Below are positions 17,616 through 27,999 of a DNA stretch of 64,000 nt, in pieces. The DNA lies in contig NZ_UIHB01000010.1 of the NCBI RefSeq assembly GCF_900476395.1, positions 105,604 to 169,603 on the forward strand, read 5' to 3'. Within the stretch, counting starts at the first letter, position 1; the number at the start of each line of letters is the position of its first letter. This stretch comes from Xanthomonas euroxanthea (GTDB lineage Bacteria > Pseudomonadota > Gammaproteobacteria > Xanthomonadales > Xanthomonadaceae). The notes under the pieces were generated by a model, which was given only the letters and a program-made list of their open reading frames with translations, was not told where the DNA came from and did no database searches. The translations under genes and the position numbers were made by a program.

Positions 17616-20600
17616 TTATTTCTCCCGCCGCCAGTTCACCGAGCCCTTGGTCTCCACCGTGCTGGATTCGGCTTCGATATCGAAGCCACGGCTGAGCAGG
17701 TATTTCAGCGTTAGGACCGAGCCGCTGCCGACCATCGACACGCCATAGCCGACGTAGAGTTTGGGCGAGAGGTACTTGCCGAAGCCCACCACCGAGCCGA
17801 CGGTGCTGGATTCGCTCACCCCCGCTTCGTCCAGGCCGAGCTTGGCGCCGATCTGCGAGGCGATCAGGCTGCTGCCGGCCGACAGCGCGGCCGAGGCGGC
17901 GCTGACCTGCTGGGTTTCGTCGCTGCTGGCAGTGGACAGGCCGCGGCCGAGCACCAGGTAGGACAGTGCTTCGGATTGCGACATCGCCGGCTCGGACCAC
18001 ACGTCGGCACGCGGCGATTCGGCGCGTCCACTGACGTCGATGCCGGCGGTGACATCGCCGACCTTGCGTTCGGCGCGCAGGCTCACGCGCGGGTCGGAGA
18101 CGATGTTGTTGTTCCAGGTCAGCTGGCCGCGGCTGATGGTCAGATCCTGGCCATAGGCCTTGTAGCGGCCGCGCACGTCCAGCCCGCCGTTGGCGGTCAT
18201 CTCGCGGCCCGGGCGCGCGCGGATCTGCATCTGCCCGCTCAGTCCACCCTTCAGGCCGAAGCCGCTCATGTTGACCTTGTCGCCCAGCACGATGGCCAGG
18301 TCCATATCCAGCGGCGAGGCCGGCGCTTCTTCCGGATCCACCGGGTCCAGCACCACCACGTCCTCGGACACCGAGGTGCCGCGATCCAGGCGTTCCAGGT
18401 CGATATCGGCTTCGGGCACGGTGACCTTGCCGCGCAGTTGCATGGTGTTGTCGGTGATGCCGAACTGCATGTCCGGGTTGGCGATGATGCGCAACTCGCT
18501 GGTGTTGTAGGCCAGCACGTTCTGGCCGCGGATATTGAGCAGCAACGGCGTGCTGGTGCCGAACCACGACAGCCCGCCATCGATGTTGAGCGTGCCTTCG
18601 CCGGACTTGGCCGATGCGGTGATCTTGGCCGAGCCATCGGGCAGTGCGTCGAAGCGTCCCTTGCCCTCGCTCAGGGTCAGGCCCATCGACGGATATTCGG
18701 CCGTGAAGTTGCTCAAGGTGGCATCGCCGCCCAGCAGCGGTTTGTCACGGGTGCCGCGCAGGCTCACATGGCCTTCGACCAGGCCCTTGGGCTGCACCAC
18801 ATCGGCCACCACCAGCTCCAGCCAGTACAGTCGCGACATATTGAGATACAGCTCGCCGTTGAGCGGTGCGTAGGCATCCCAGCCGGTGTTGAACTTGGCA
18901 TCGACAAAGCCGGCGCCCTGGAAGCCGATACCCAGCTTGGCCTGGATCTGCTGCGGGGTGAAATCGGCCTGCACGCTGAACTGGTCGTAGCGCAGCAACT
19001 CGCCGCGGTTGGGATTGCCGGCCACCGCCGCGTAGCGGGTTTCGCCCAGGCGGATGCCGCCTTCGGGCGAGGCGATGCGGAACGAGCCTTCCCAGGCATT
19101 GCCGCGCGGCTTGAAGCTGCCATCGAGCGCCAGCTCGCCGCGCAGATAGATCTGCCGCCCCTCCTGCTTGGGCAGCCACGGCTGCACCAGCGACAGCGGC
19201 AGTGCATCGCCGTGCACCACCATGCCCTCGCGCGGCCAGTTGGCGCTGGCGCACAGCGCGCCACCGGTGGCTGCGCCCAGGCAGGTGTCCGACAGCGTGA
19301 ATGCCGCACCGTCGGTGCTGAACTGCGCCGGCTGGCGCAACGCCCACGCATCGCCCTTGGCCGGTGCGATCCGCAGCGTGGCGACCTGGCCCTGCCAGCG
19401 CTCGCCGTTGCGACGGACATCGCCCTGCAGCGCGAGGTTGGCCATGCTGTTGGCGATCTCGGCATCCAGGCGCAATGCTTCCACCGCACCGCGTGCCTGC
19501 ACGCGCACGCTGTCCAGCACCACGCCGGCTTCGATCGCGGTGCCCTGCAAGGCCAGTTGCCCGTCGCTGCCGCGCCACGGCAGGCGCCCACGCAGGCTGA
19601 TGCTCTGCGCGCTGTAGTCGTTCCAGCGCAGGCCATTGCCGGCGATGTCGGCGGTGATGTCCGGGGCATCGCGCTTGCCGCTGACCTGCAGCTGCCCGCG
19701 CACCGTGCCGGTGGCGCCGGGCAGGACATCGTCCAGCTGCAGCGGCTGCAGTTGCGCGGCAATATCGAGCTGGTCGCCGACCTTGCCCTTGGCGTTGATG
19801 CGGCTATTGCCCAGCGACAGCTGCAATTCGCCTTCGCCCTGTTCGCCACGCAAGGCGAACTTGCCGTTGGCCGACAGCGCGCGCTGACGCAGCTGGCCGC
19901 TCAGGGTCGGGATATCCGCAGTGGCTTCGAAGCCCGGCGATACACCGCCGGCCGGCGCCGGCAACTGGCGGCCCTTGGAAGCGACCTTGCCGGAGAGATT
20001 GCCGTTCCAGCCCGGCGCAAAATAGCCCGGGTCGAACTTGGCCAGCTGGGCGGTGACATCCCATTCCAGCTCCGGGGTCCAGCCCACTTCGCCGGTGAGA
20101 TCCAGCGAGCCGCCCGGGGTCTTGGCCTGCACCTGCTTGAGCTGGGCGCGCTGATCGTTGCCGCGGCTGTCGAACACCAGCGCGGCCTGCTGCCCGTCGC
20201 GCTCCAGCGTGGCGCGGCCGATCGCCGCCCATGCCTTCAGGGTGCCGGCCACGCCCAGACGCGCATCGACTAGTTCCACCGGCACCACCGGCGCATCGGG
20301 GGTGGCCGGGTCCGGCGTCGGGGTGAAGCGCAGGCCGCTGGCATTGACCGCGAAGCGGAAGCTCGGATTCTGCGTATCGCGGAAATCGGCAGTGCCACGC
20401 AACTGCGCGCGGCCTTCGAAGGCATCGATCACCAACGGCTCGACGGTGATGACCTGGTCCAGCAGGCTGATATGCGAGGGCTGCAAGCTGGCGCTCAACT
20501 CGCCCTGCTTGACGCTGCCTTGCAGGTCGGCGTTGCCGCCCTTGCCGGAGGCCTGCAGGTTCAGCGCGATCGGTGTGGCCGGGGCGGCATACTGCCCGTT

Positions 20601-21470
20601 GGTGGCCGGCATCAGCAGCGAGGTATCCAGCGCCTCGGTGACGGCCTTGAAGGTCCAGGTCGGATCATCGCGCCCGGTGAACACCAGGCTGGCCTGCAGC
20701 GGCGCCGGCGCGCGGCCGGCGATGGCCACTTCCATCTTGTCCAGATCCCCGCGTGCGACCAGCCCCAGGCTGGCCGGGGTGCGCCCACGCGCGGCCGGCA
20801 GCACCGCGGTGGCGGTGAGGTCGGCGCGGTAATCGTCGTTGGGAACGTAGTCGCCGTGCAGGCGGAAGTCGCCCATGTCGGTATCGACCACCAGATTGCG
20901 CGTGCGCAGTTCGCCGGTGGCCACTTCCAGCCCGCCCTGCACCTTGTGCAGGACGATCATCGGCTGCTGCAGCTGGGTGATGCGCAGGTTCTCCACGTCG
21001 ATCTTGTCGGCCTGGATCGCCAGCGGCACGTTGATCTGCGGCAGCGACTCGGGCCAGCTCGGCAGCGTGAACGGCTCATCGCTCTTGCCCAGATTCAAGG
21101 TGGCATTGCTGACCTGCACGGCATCCAGTTGCAGCTTGCGCCCGAGCAACGGACGCAGGTCCGGTTCCAGGTACACGCGCTCGGCGGTGAAGTGGATGTC
21201 CTGATACCGGAAATCGACATCGCGCAAGGTCAGCGGGCCGGCCACCGGGCCTTCGACCTTGCCGTAGGTGAAGCTGGCACCGACCGGCAGGCGCGCGGTC
21301 ACCTGCGCCAGCAATACATCGCGCCCGGCCACGGTCTGCAGCAGCCAGTACACCGCGATCAGCGCCAGCAACACCAGCCCCAGCACGGTCAGCCCGGAGC
21401 CCACCCAGAACCGGCGGCGGCGGTAGAAACGCGCGCGGCGCGGTGCGGGGGGCGGCGTCGGCGTGCTCAC
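17616..21470 (-). CDS. tamB: TamB, inner-membrane anchored lipid-transport/assembly protein
   Basis: A 1284-residue AsmA/TamB-type protein. There is one N-terminal membrane anchor (about residues 24-46), then a very long beta-rich periplasmic body. The C-terminal TamB domain ends with SEALSYLVLGRGL and a final GSVLTLKYLLSRGFDIEAES plus KGSVNWRRE segment. It partners TamA in outer-membrane protein assembly and phospholipid movement across the periplasm. The start is GTG, in a GTGA overlap with the tamA stop, so the two are coupled. The long antisense open frame over this gene is a composition artefact. Confidence 0.95.
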   Translation of the reverse strand: MSTPTPPPAPRRARFYRRRRFWVGSGLTVLGLVLLALIAVYWLLQTVAGRDVLLAQVTARLPVGASFTYGKVEGPVAGPLTLRDVDFRYQDIHFTAERVYLEPDLRPLLGRKLQLDAVQVSNATLNLGKSDEPFTLPSWPESLPQINVPLAIQADKIDVENLRITQLQQPMIVLHKVQGGLEVATGELRTRNLVVDTDMGDFRLHGDYVPNDDYRADLTATAVLPAARGRTPASLGLVARGDLDKMEVAIAGRAPAPLQASLVFTGRDDPTWTFKAVTEALDTSLLMPATNGQYAAPATPIALNLQASGKGGNADLQGSVKQGELSASLQPSHISLLDQVITVEPLVIDAFEGRAQLRGTADFRDTQNPSFRFAVNASGLRFTPTPDPATPDAPVVPVELVDARLGVAGTLKAWAAIGRATLERDGQQAALVFDSRGNDQRAQLKQVQAKTPGGSLDLTGEVGWTPELEWDVTAQLAKFDPGYFAPGWNGNLSGKVASKGRQLPAPAGGVSPGFEATADIPTLSGQLRQRALSANGKFALRGEQGEGELQLSLGNSRINAKGKVGDQLDIAAQLQPLQLDDVLPGATGTVRGQLQVSGKRDAPDITADIAGNGLRWNDYSAQSISLRGRLPWRGSDGQLALQGTAIEAGVVLDSVRVQARGAVEALRLDAEIANSMANLALQGDVRRNGERWQGQVATLRIAPAKGDAWALRQPAQFSTDGAAFTLSDTCLGAATGGALCASANWPREGMVVHGDALPLSLVQPWLPKQEGRQIYLRGELALDGSFKPRGNAWEGSFRIASPEGGIRLGETRYAAVAGNPNRGELLRYDQFSVQADFTPQQIQAKLGIGFQGAGFVDAKFNTGWDAYAPLNGELYLNMSRLYWLELVVADVVQPKGLVEGHVSLRGTRDKPLLGGDATLSNFTAEYPSMGLTLSEGKGRFDALPDGSAKITASAKSGEGTLNIDGGLSWFGTSTPLLLNIRGQNVLAYNTSELRIIANPDMQFGITDNTMQLRGKVTVPEADIDLERLDRGTSVSEDVVVLDPVDPEEAPASPLDMDLAIVLGDKVNMSGFGLKGGLSGQMQIRARPGREMTANGGLDVRGRYKAYGQDLTISRGQLTWNNNIVSDPRVSLRAERKVGDVTAGIDVSGRAESPRADVWSEPAMSQSEALSYLVLGRGLSTASSDETQQVSAASAALSAGSSLIASQIGAKLGLDEAGVSESSTVGSVVGFGKYLSPKLYVGYGVSMVGSGSVLTLKYLLSRGFDIEAESSTVETKGSVNWRREK

Positions 21471-23248
21471 AGGTTGGCCCCGATATCGATATAGAGCTGG
21501 AACTGCGAGTCGGGGTCGTTCAGGCCATGCGCGATGTCCACGCGCACCGGGCCCACCGGCGAGCGCCAGCGCAGGCCGAAGCCGATGCCGGTGTGCCAGT
21601 CGGGCGTGTCGTCGAACGCGCTGCCGCTATCGACGAACACCGCGCCGCCCCAGGGGCCGCCCTTGAGGTAATGCTCGTATTCGGCGCTGGCGGTGACCAC
21701 GTTCTTGGCACCGAGCGCGAATTCGTCCGGCTTGGGCGTGCGCGGGCCGACTTCGCGGAAGGCATAGCCGCGGATGCTGTTGGCGCCACCGGCAAAGAAG
21801 CGCAGGCTCGGCGGCATCGCCACCAGATCGCTGGTCCAGGTGGTGCCGCCTTCGCCGCGCAGGATCACCCGGCCATTGTCGCCGGCGCCCAGGAACCAGC
21901 GCAGCTGGCCATAGAGCTGGCCGAAATTGGTGTCCGAGCCGGCACCTTCGGCACCGCCGCGGATGAAGGCCTGCCCGGACACGCCGCTGCGCGGGAACAG
22001 GCGGTCGTCGACATTGACGTAGTTCACTTGCAACTGCGGATAGATCAGCGTGGAGGTTTCATACACCGCGCCTTCGAAGTCGTCACCGCTGCTGAAACGC
22101 CAGCGCTCGCGCAAGGCATTGATCGAAGCGATCGCACTCCAGCGCTCGTTGATCTGGCCGCTGCGGCTGCCGGTGAGTTTGACGTTGCGCAGGTCGATGT
22201 ATTCGGTCTGCTCGTCATAGAGCCTCGCCGAGGCGGTGTACCAGCCATCCAGCCAGCGGAACGCCGGCACGCGGTAGCTGGTGGTCAGGCTCTTGCGGTT
22301 CTGCGCGTAATCCAGCTGCGTGTCCATCTTGTGGCCGCGCGAATTGACGTAGCGCCGCTCCACCCCACCACGCACACCGGCGCCGCTCTCGCTGCCGTAG
22401 CTCAGGCCCGAGGTGTACACGGTGCGCTTGGCGCGGGTGAGCTTCACATCCACCGGCACCCGGCCCTGGTCGTCGGCTTCTTCCGGCTTGGGCTGGATAT
22501 CGATGGTGCTGAAGTAATCCAGCTTGGTCAGCGACTCGCGCAGGCGATCCAGCTTGCCTTCGTGGTAGTAGCTGCCCTCGTCCCAATACACCAACGGCTC
22601 GAACAGGCCCGGACGGAAGTAGTCGTAGTCAAAGCGCACCTTGCCCATGTCGTAGCGGCGGCCGCTATCCCAGTTCAGATCGATATCGGCGGCGTGCTCG
22701 GCGCGCGTCACCGCGACGCGGCGCTGGGTGAAGTCGGCATCGAAGTAGCCACGCTCGGCCAGCCGACGGGTGATGCGCACCTTGCTCGCTTCGTATTGCG
22801 GGTGGCTGAAGACCTGGCCTTCGCGCGGTTCGAACTGCTTGAGATCCTGACCCAGGTAGCGGTCCTGCTCGGCCCAGCCGGTGATGGAGATATGCGACTG
22901 CCGCACGCGCACCGGCTCGCCGCGCTCCACGGTGATCACTACCGTCACCTTGTCGCCGCTGCGCGGCGCGGCCAGATCGATGGTCGGCGAGTAGTAGCCG
23001 AACGGTTCCAGCGCCTCGCGCGTCTGCCGTTCGGCCTGCGCCAGCAGATACTCCAGTCGCGACTCGCCCTGCTCCTTGCCCACGGCCTCATACAGAGACA
23101 GGGAGACCTCGATGTTCTCGATCATCTCGGCGTCGGCGTCGTCGTCCAGGCCCTTGATTTCGATCTTGTCGATGGTGGCCCGGGCAACCGCTTGCAGCGG
23201 AACGAGCAGAGTGCACAGCAGGGAGAGAGCAAACGCGACTTTAAGCAT
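21467..23248 (-). CDS. tamA: TamA, Omp85-family outer-membrane barrel
   Basis: A 593-residue outer-membrane protein. The signal peptide (about residues 1-23) is followed by three POTRA domains (about 24-270) and a 16-strand Omp85 barrel. The conserved GGANSIRGYAFREVGP segment, equivalent to the V/IRGF lid-lock motif, lies at about residue 490. The barrel ends in QLYIDIGANL. It forms the translocation and assembly module with TamB, whose gene overlaps by four bases. ATG at 23248 gives the signal peptide. A leader of about 175 bases separates it from the divergent TonB-dependent receptor gene. Confidence 0.95.
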   Translation of the reverse strand: MLKVAFALSLLCTLLVPLQAVARATIDKIEIKGLDDDADAEMIENIEVSLSLYEAVGKEQGESRLEYLLAQAERQTREALEPFGYYSPTIDLAAPRSGDKVTVVITVERGEPVRVRQSHISITGWAEQDRYLGQDLKQFEPREGQVFSHPQYEASKVRITRRLAERGYFDADFTQRRVAVTRAEHAADIDLNWDSGRRYDMGKVRFDYDYFRPGLFEPLVYWDEGSYYHEGKLDRLRESLTKLDYFSTIDIQPKPEEADDQGRVPVDVKLTRAKRTVYTSGLSYGSESGAGVRGGVERRYVNSRGHKMDTQLDYAQNRKSLTTSYRVPAFRWLDGWYTASARLYDEQTEYIDLRNVKLTGSRSGQINERWSAIASINALRERWRFSSGDDFEGAVYETSTLIYPQLQVNYVNVDDRLFPRSGVSGQAFIRGGAEGAGSDTNFGQLYGQLRWFLGAGDNGRVILRGEGGTTWTSDLVAMPPSLRFFAGGANSIRGYAFREVGPRTPKPDEFALGAKNVVTASAEYEHYLKGGPWGGAVFVDSGSAFDDTPDWHTGIGFGLRWRSPVGPVRVDIAHGLNDPDSQFQLYIDIGANL

Positions 23249-23424
23249 CTACAAAGGATACCTAGCCTAGGCGTGAAGGGACAAAAAATCTAAACAATCT
23301 CGACTATCCGCAGGCGCAGGGGCTGGTTAGAGTCGAACTGTTGTTAACGTTTCGTTGACAGCGATGCCGCGCGGCCTCCCCGGTCGTCGCGCCCCGTTCC
23401 ATGCCTTTGGAGAGAGAGGTTTCC

Positions 23425-26175
23425 ATGAAGCGCCATTTGTTGGTCAACGCCGTATGCGCCGCCCTGGCCATGCCATCGCTTGCGATGGCCCAGAACCAGG
23501 ACGCAGTGACTGAATTGAACAAGGTCACCGTGACAGGCTCGTTGATTCCGCGGTCACAGGTCGAAACAGCCACCCCGGTGTTCTCCATCACCGCCCAGGA
23601 CATCCAGCGCCGCGGCTTCAAGGACGTCTACGATGTGCTGCGCTCGCAGCCGATGGCCACCGGCTCGGTGCAGGATGGCCAGTTCAGTGGCGGCTTCACC
23701 GCCGGTGCCAAGTCACTGAGCCTGCTCGGCCTGGATCCGGGCTTCACCCTGGTGCTGATCGACGGCCGGCCGATGGCCGATTACCCGCTGCTCTACAACG
23801 GCCAGAGCAACTTCGTCGACCTGGCCAGCGTGCCGGTGGGTATGGTCGAACGCATCGACGTGGCGCCCGGCAACCAGTCCTCGATCTACGGCTCCAGCGC
23901 CATTGCCGGCGTGGTCAACATCATCCTGAAGAAGCACGTCGATGGCGTGCAGATGAATTACCGCATGGGCACCTACGACGGCGGTGGCGGCAACAACCAG
24001 CGCTTCCAGCTTACCGGCGGCAGCACCCTCGGCAAGGCCGATATCGTCTGGGGCCTGCAGCTCAACAACCAGGATCCGATCTACGGCTCCCAGCGGCGCG
24101 ATTTCGATTCCACCTCCGACAATCCGGATCCCACCCTGCGCTACGGCTCGCGCATCGCGCTTCACAACACGCCAACCACCTACATCGACCCCGGCGCCGC
24201 CAACTGCGATGCACTGGGCCCGCTGTTCAACGGTTCGGTGCAATACGACAACCGCGCCAATCGCGGCAACTTCTGCAGCAGCCGCACCGAGCCAGGGTAT
24301 GCCAGCATCCTCAACAAGGAGCGCAGCGCCAGTGGCTATGCCAACCTGACCTACGCCTTCAACGACAACACCCAGGGCTACGCGACGCTGCTGCTCAATC
24401 GCACCAAGGTGGAGGTCAACAGCGGCCCGCGCTTCTGGCAGACCTCGTCCGACACCGGCGGCTTGTTCTACAACCAGGACAGCCAGCAACTGGAAGGCTA
24501 CCAGCGCATCTTCGCGCCCGAAGAGACCGGCAACCTGGACTTCAACAACGATCGCCAGACTGCCGACTCCTACAACATCGCCGCCGGCATCAAGGGCGGG
24601 CTGGGCGCCAGCAACTGGACCTACGATGCGTACTACGCACGCGCCGAATACCGCATCGACAGCCGCCAGCAATGGCCGTTGGCCGATCGCATCGAAGACT
24701 TCTTCCGCGAGCAGTTCCTGGGGCCCCAGCAAGGCGAGTACTACGGCTACCCGATCTATTCGCCCAACGACGCCGACTTCTATCGCGCATTGACGCCGGC
24801 GCAATACCGCAGCTTCAACGACGAGATCCGCACCAAGTCCAGGACCTGGACCCAGAACGTCAACCTGCAGCTCACCAACACCGAGTTGTTCAACCTGCCG
24901 GCCGGTGCGGTTGGCGTGGCCGGCGTGCTGCAGGCGGGCAACCAGTACTGGGAAAACCCGACCGATCAACGCGTGATCGCCGGCGACTTCTACCAGCTGA
25001 CCGGCACCCAGGGCAGCGGCAAGCGCGAGAACTGGGCGGCGGCATTCGAGATGCGCCTGCCGATCCTCTCGACGTTGACGGCCAACCTGTCCGGCCGTTT
25101 CGACGACTACAAGAACCAGGGCGGCGGTGGCGATTCCAAGTTCACCTACAAGGCCGCGCTGGAATTCCGCCCGATCGATTCGCTGCTGTTCCGCGGCAAC
25201 TATGCCACCGCGTTCAAGGCACCGGACATGGCGTTTTCCTTCGCTGGCGACAGCGGCTTCTTCCAGGGCGTCAACGATTACTACCGGTGCGCACTCGAAG
25301 AGCCCAACGTGCCGATCGCCGACTGCACCTATGGCGGTACCAGTATCCAGGGCCGTCGGTCGGGCAATGCGGACCTGAAGTCGATCACCGCCAAATCCTG
25401 GGGCGCCGGCGTGGTGTGGTCGCCGAGCGCACGCTTCAGCATCAACGCCGATTACTACAACATCAAGATCGATGACAAGGTCAGCGACCTGAGCACCGAC
25501 AACCTGCTGCAGACCGAATCGGCCTGCCGCCTCGGCAGCCTGGATATCAGCTCGCCCACCTGCGTGGATGCACTGTCGCGCATCGATCGCACCGCCGCCG
25601 ATGCACCGGTACCCAATCGCCTGAGCGACATCCGCATCAACCCGGTCAATATCTCCAACGAGGAAATCTCCGGCGTGCTCAGCAAGGCGACCTACAACCT
25701 GGCGACCGAATCCTGGGGCCTGTTCGTTTTCGATGCGCAATACAACCTCACCCTCAAGCACGAAAGCCAGCAGTTCCCGCAGGACCCGGTGCGCGACCTG
25801 CTCAGCGAACCATTCTTCTCCTCCGAGTTCCGCAGCATCGTCAATGCCTCGGTGACCTGGCAGAAAGATGCATGGACCACCACGTTGTTCGGTCAACGCA
25901 ATGGCCGCACGCCCAACTTGGTGGCGCAACAAAGCACCGACGGGTATGCGGTGGAAGGCGCACGCAAGGTCGGGGCGTGGACCACGCTCAATGCCACGCT
26001 CGACTATGCGCTCAACGACGACATCTCGCTGACCGCAACGGTCAACAATCTGGCCGACACCCGCCCGCCACGCGACCGCACCTACACCAGCTACCCGTAC
26101 TACAACATCTTCAACTACACCGGCTACGGCCGCTCCTACATGCTGGAGCTGAACTGGCGTTTCGGCGCACACTGA
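23425..26175 (+). CDS. TonB-dependent outer-membrane receptor
   Basis: A 916-residue receptor. The signal peptide (MKRHLLVNAVCAALAMPSLA) is followed by a TonB-box-like stretch (LNKVTVTGSLIP), a plug domain (about 45-175: FTLVLIDGRPMADY, IDVAPGNQSSIYGSSAIAGV) and a 22-strand barrel ending YMLELNWRFGAH. The terminal residue is His rather than the usual aromatic. The ATG is preceded by GGAGAGAGAGG. The substrate is not evident. The gene faces a TPR-sulfotransferase gene across a terminator; such pairs recur in Xanthomonadaceae and sphingomonads (general recollection). Confidence 0.93.
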   Translation: MKRHLLVNAVCAALAMPSLAMAQNQDAVTELNKVTVTGSLIPRSQVETATPVFSITAQDIQRRGFKDVYDVLRSQPMATGSVQDGQFSGGFTAGAKSLSLLGLDPGFTLVLIDGRPMADYPLLYNGQSNFVDLASVPVGMVERIDVAPGNQSSIYGSSAIAGVVNIILKKHVDGVQMNYRMGTYDGGGGNNQRFQLTGGSTLGKADIVWGLQLNNQDPIYGSQRRDFDSTSDNPDPTLRYGSRIALHNTPTTYIDPGAANCDALGPLFNGSVQYDNRANRGNFCSSRTEPGYASILNKERSASGYANLTYAFNDNTQGYATLLLNRTKVEVNSGPRFWQTSSDTGGLFYNQDSQQLEGYQRIFAPEETGNLDFNNDRQTADSYNIAAGIKGGLGASNWTYDAYYARAEYRIDSRQQWPLADRIEDFFREQFLGPQQGEYYGYPIYSPNDADFYRALTPAQYRSFNDEIRTKSRTWTQNVNLQLTNTELFNLPAGAVGVAGVLQAGNQYWENPTDQRVIAGDFYQLTGTQGSGKRENWAAAFEMRLPILSTLTANLSGRFDDYKNQGGGGDSKFTYKAALEFRPIDSLLFRGNYATAFKAPDMAFSFAGDSGFFQGVNDYYRCALEEPNVPIADCTYGGTSIQGRRSGNADLKSITAKSWGAGVVWSPSARFSINADYYNIKIDDKVSDLSTDNLLQTESACRLGSLDISSPTCVDALSRIDRTAADAPVPNRLSDIRINPVNISNEEISGVLSKATYNLATESWGLFVFDAQYNLTLKHESQQFPQDPVRDLLSEPFFSSEFRSIVNASVTWQKDAWTTTLFGQRNGRTPNLVAQQSTDGYAVEGARKVGAWTTLNATLDYALNDDISLTATVNNLADTRPPRDRTYTSYPYYNIFNYTGYGRSYMLELNWRFGAH

Positions 26176-26195
26176 CTGATCCGAGGCGGTAGCGT

Positions 26196-26230
26196 CCAGC
26201 GGCAGCCATGGGGCTGCCGCTGGCGTTTTT
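26196..26230 (+). terminator. intrinsic terminator of the TonB-dependent receptor gene
   Basis: A perfect 12-bp stem, CCAGCGGCAGCC and GGCTGCCGCTGG, with loop ATGG, followed by CGTTTTT. It lies 20 bases after the stop codon. Confidence 0.9.
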
Positions 26231-26409
26231 GGCCAGCCATTAGGGCAAGCGTTTTTGAATCAAGCGCTCGGGGATCGCCGCTACTGCTATTAAGCGAGTT
26301 TGGTGTAGCCGAAAGGTGCGCAGCCCAAGCTGGCGACACGCAGGCACTTCGGCTGCGGGCACGCTGCACGCACCGATGCAGCAGCCTCGCGTCGTCGTGC
26401 TGGCCGTTG

Positions 26410-27999
26410 TCAGCGTGCGTCGGCCTGGATCAGGCCGGCATGCAACAAATCCAGCCGCAGCGGCTCCAGCTGCGTGGCGTAGCGCCGCCACTCGTCCACG
26501 TTGCGCACATGCACACCTTCGCGCACCTGCACGCTGCTCAGCGTGGCCGATGCAGCTGCATTGCGGGTGATATCGATCTGACCGGGCTCGATCTCCAGCC
26601 CGCAGCGCGCCATCAGCTGCTCAAGGACCGTGGATGGATCACGCACCATCTGCGCATAGTCCACATCGATCACCCGGCCCGGCAATGCCGCGCGCCACTG
26701 CGCCATCAACCCGTGATACGCCTGATAGTGACGCGCCAGCGTGTGCAGGTCGTAGCTGTAGGCGTAGGAGTCGCCGAACAATGCGCGGTAATTGGAGAAA
26801 CACACCGCCATCGGCTCGCGCACCAGATGCACGATCACTGCACCCGGCAAGGCGCGCGCGATCGGGCCGATCGCCACCGCGTTGGCCGGTAGCTTGTCGA
26901 TGTACCAACGCGCAGATCCGGCGCGCCATTGCGTCTGTTCCAGGTAACGCGCGCCGACCTGCGCGTAGTCCAGCGTCGGCAGCGCCTGCAGCACACGCGC
27001 ATCCAGCAGGCTACGGCCGGCCTGGTCGGCGCCCCAACGCAGTTGATGGCCAACGTCGTTCAACTCGCCAGCCGACACGATCTGGGAATGATTGCCCAGC
27101 ATCCGCTCCAGCACCGTGGTGCCCGAGCGCGGCAAGCCGAGCACGAAGATCGGCTGCGGGCCGTGCGCGGCCGGGGCTTGCTGCCCAGCGAACACGCCTT
27201 GCTGGGCCAATGCTCCCAGCTGCGTATAGAGCGCAGCTTCTGCATCGGCGTCGTGGCGCAGGCGCGCATGCATCACCGCATTGCCATGCTGCAGCGCGTC
27301 CCAGGCAGCCCCGGTCTGGCCGAGGTCTTCCAGTTCCTTGTACAGCGCGAACGCCAGCCCGGCGCGGTCCTCGCTGTCGGGCTTGGCACGTTGCAGTTGC
27401 TCACGCAGTTGCTCGACATGGTTGCTGCTGGTGGTCTGACGGCGCAGGCGCGCACGCGTCAACGCCGCGCGGCCATAGCCGGGCTTTTGCGCCAGCGCAT
27501 GCTCCAGCGCCTGCGCCGCTTCATCGAGGCGACCATTGAATTGCAGCTGCACCGCAAGAAAGAAACGGAAATCCGCACCATCGAATCCGCAGGCCTGCGC
27601 GCGCCGCATCATCGCCAGCGCGTCGCCATGTTCGCCCAGCGATTGATGCACATGCGCGAGCAAGGCCAGGGTCGGGCCATCGTTGCACTGCATCACCGAC
27701 GGATGCCGCAGCAAGGCATGCAGCGCGCGATGCTCGCCGACACGCAGCAAGGCTTGCGCCACGCGGCAACGCATCGCCACGTCGTCACCCAGATCGCCTG
27801 CGGCCAGCCGCAACTGCGCCACCGCCTCGCGCATCCTGCCGTTGGCCAGCACGGTGCCGGCCAGCAGCACGCGGGCCGACACGTGCGTGGGCTCCACCTC
27901 CAGCAATGCCTGCAGCGCAGACGCGGCCACACCCAGCTCGCGACGTGCCAACGCGGCCTGCGCGGTCTGCCAGTGCACCGCGCCGGCGGACGCGGCCAT
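26410..27999 (-). CDS. TPR-repeat sulfotransferase
   Basis: A 529-residue protein. An N-terminal array of about five tetratricopeptide-like helical pairs (residues 8-230) precedes a PAPS-dependent sulfotransferase domain. The 5'-phosphosulfate loop is PIFVLGLPRSGTTVLERML, the family's GxPRSGTT motif. The 3'-phosphate region is VIVHLVREPMAVCFSNYRAL. It is probably cytoplasmic, transferring sulfate to a carbohydrate, peptide or small-molecule acceptor that is not identifiable here. The ATG overlaps the glyS stop by one base (TGATG), so it reads as the tail of the glyQ-glyS transcript. The domain combination resembles other TPR-sulfotransferases seen beside TonB-dependent receptors. Confidence 0.88.
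   Translation of the reverse strand: MAASAGAVHWQTAQAALARRELGVAASALQALLEVEPTHVSARVLLAGTVLANGRMREAVAQLRLAAGDLGDDVAMRCRVAQALLRVGEHRALHALLRHPSVMQCNDGPTLALLAHVHQSLGEHGDALAMMRRAQACGFDGADFRFFLAVQLQFNGRLDEAAQALEHALAQKPGYGRAALTRARLRRQTTSSNHVEQLREQLQRAKPDSEDRAGLAFALYKELEDLGQTGAAWDALQHGNAVMHARLRHDADAEAALYTQLGALAQQGVFAGQQAPAAHGPQPIFVLGLPRSGTTVLERMLGNHSQIVSAGELNDVGHQLRWGADQAGRSLLDARVLQALPTLDYAQVGARYLEQTQWRAGSARWYIDKLPANAVAIGPIARALPGAVIVHLVREPMAVCFSNYRALFGDSYAYSYDLHTLARHYQAYHGLMAQWRAALPGRVIDVDYAQMVRDPSTVLEQLMARCGLEIEPGQIDITRNAAASATLSSVQVREGVHVRNVDEWRRYATQLEPLRLDLLHAGLIQADAR

Noticed and set aside
17976..20273. 765-codon open frame on the plus strand across tamB
   Set aside because: It mirrors tamB in high-GC codon phase, contains Arg/Ala/Gly/Gln-rich low-complexity sequence with no domain, and has no ribosome site.
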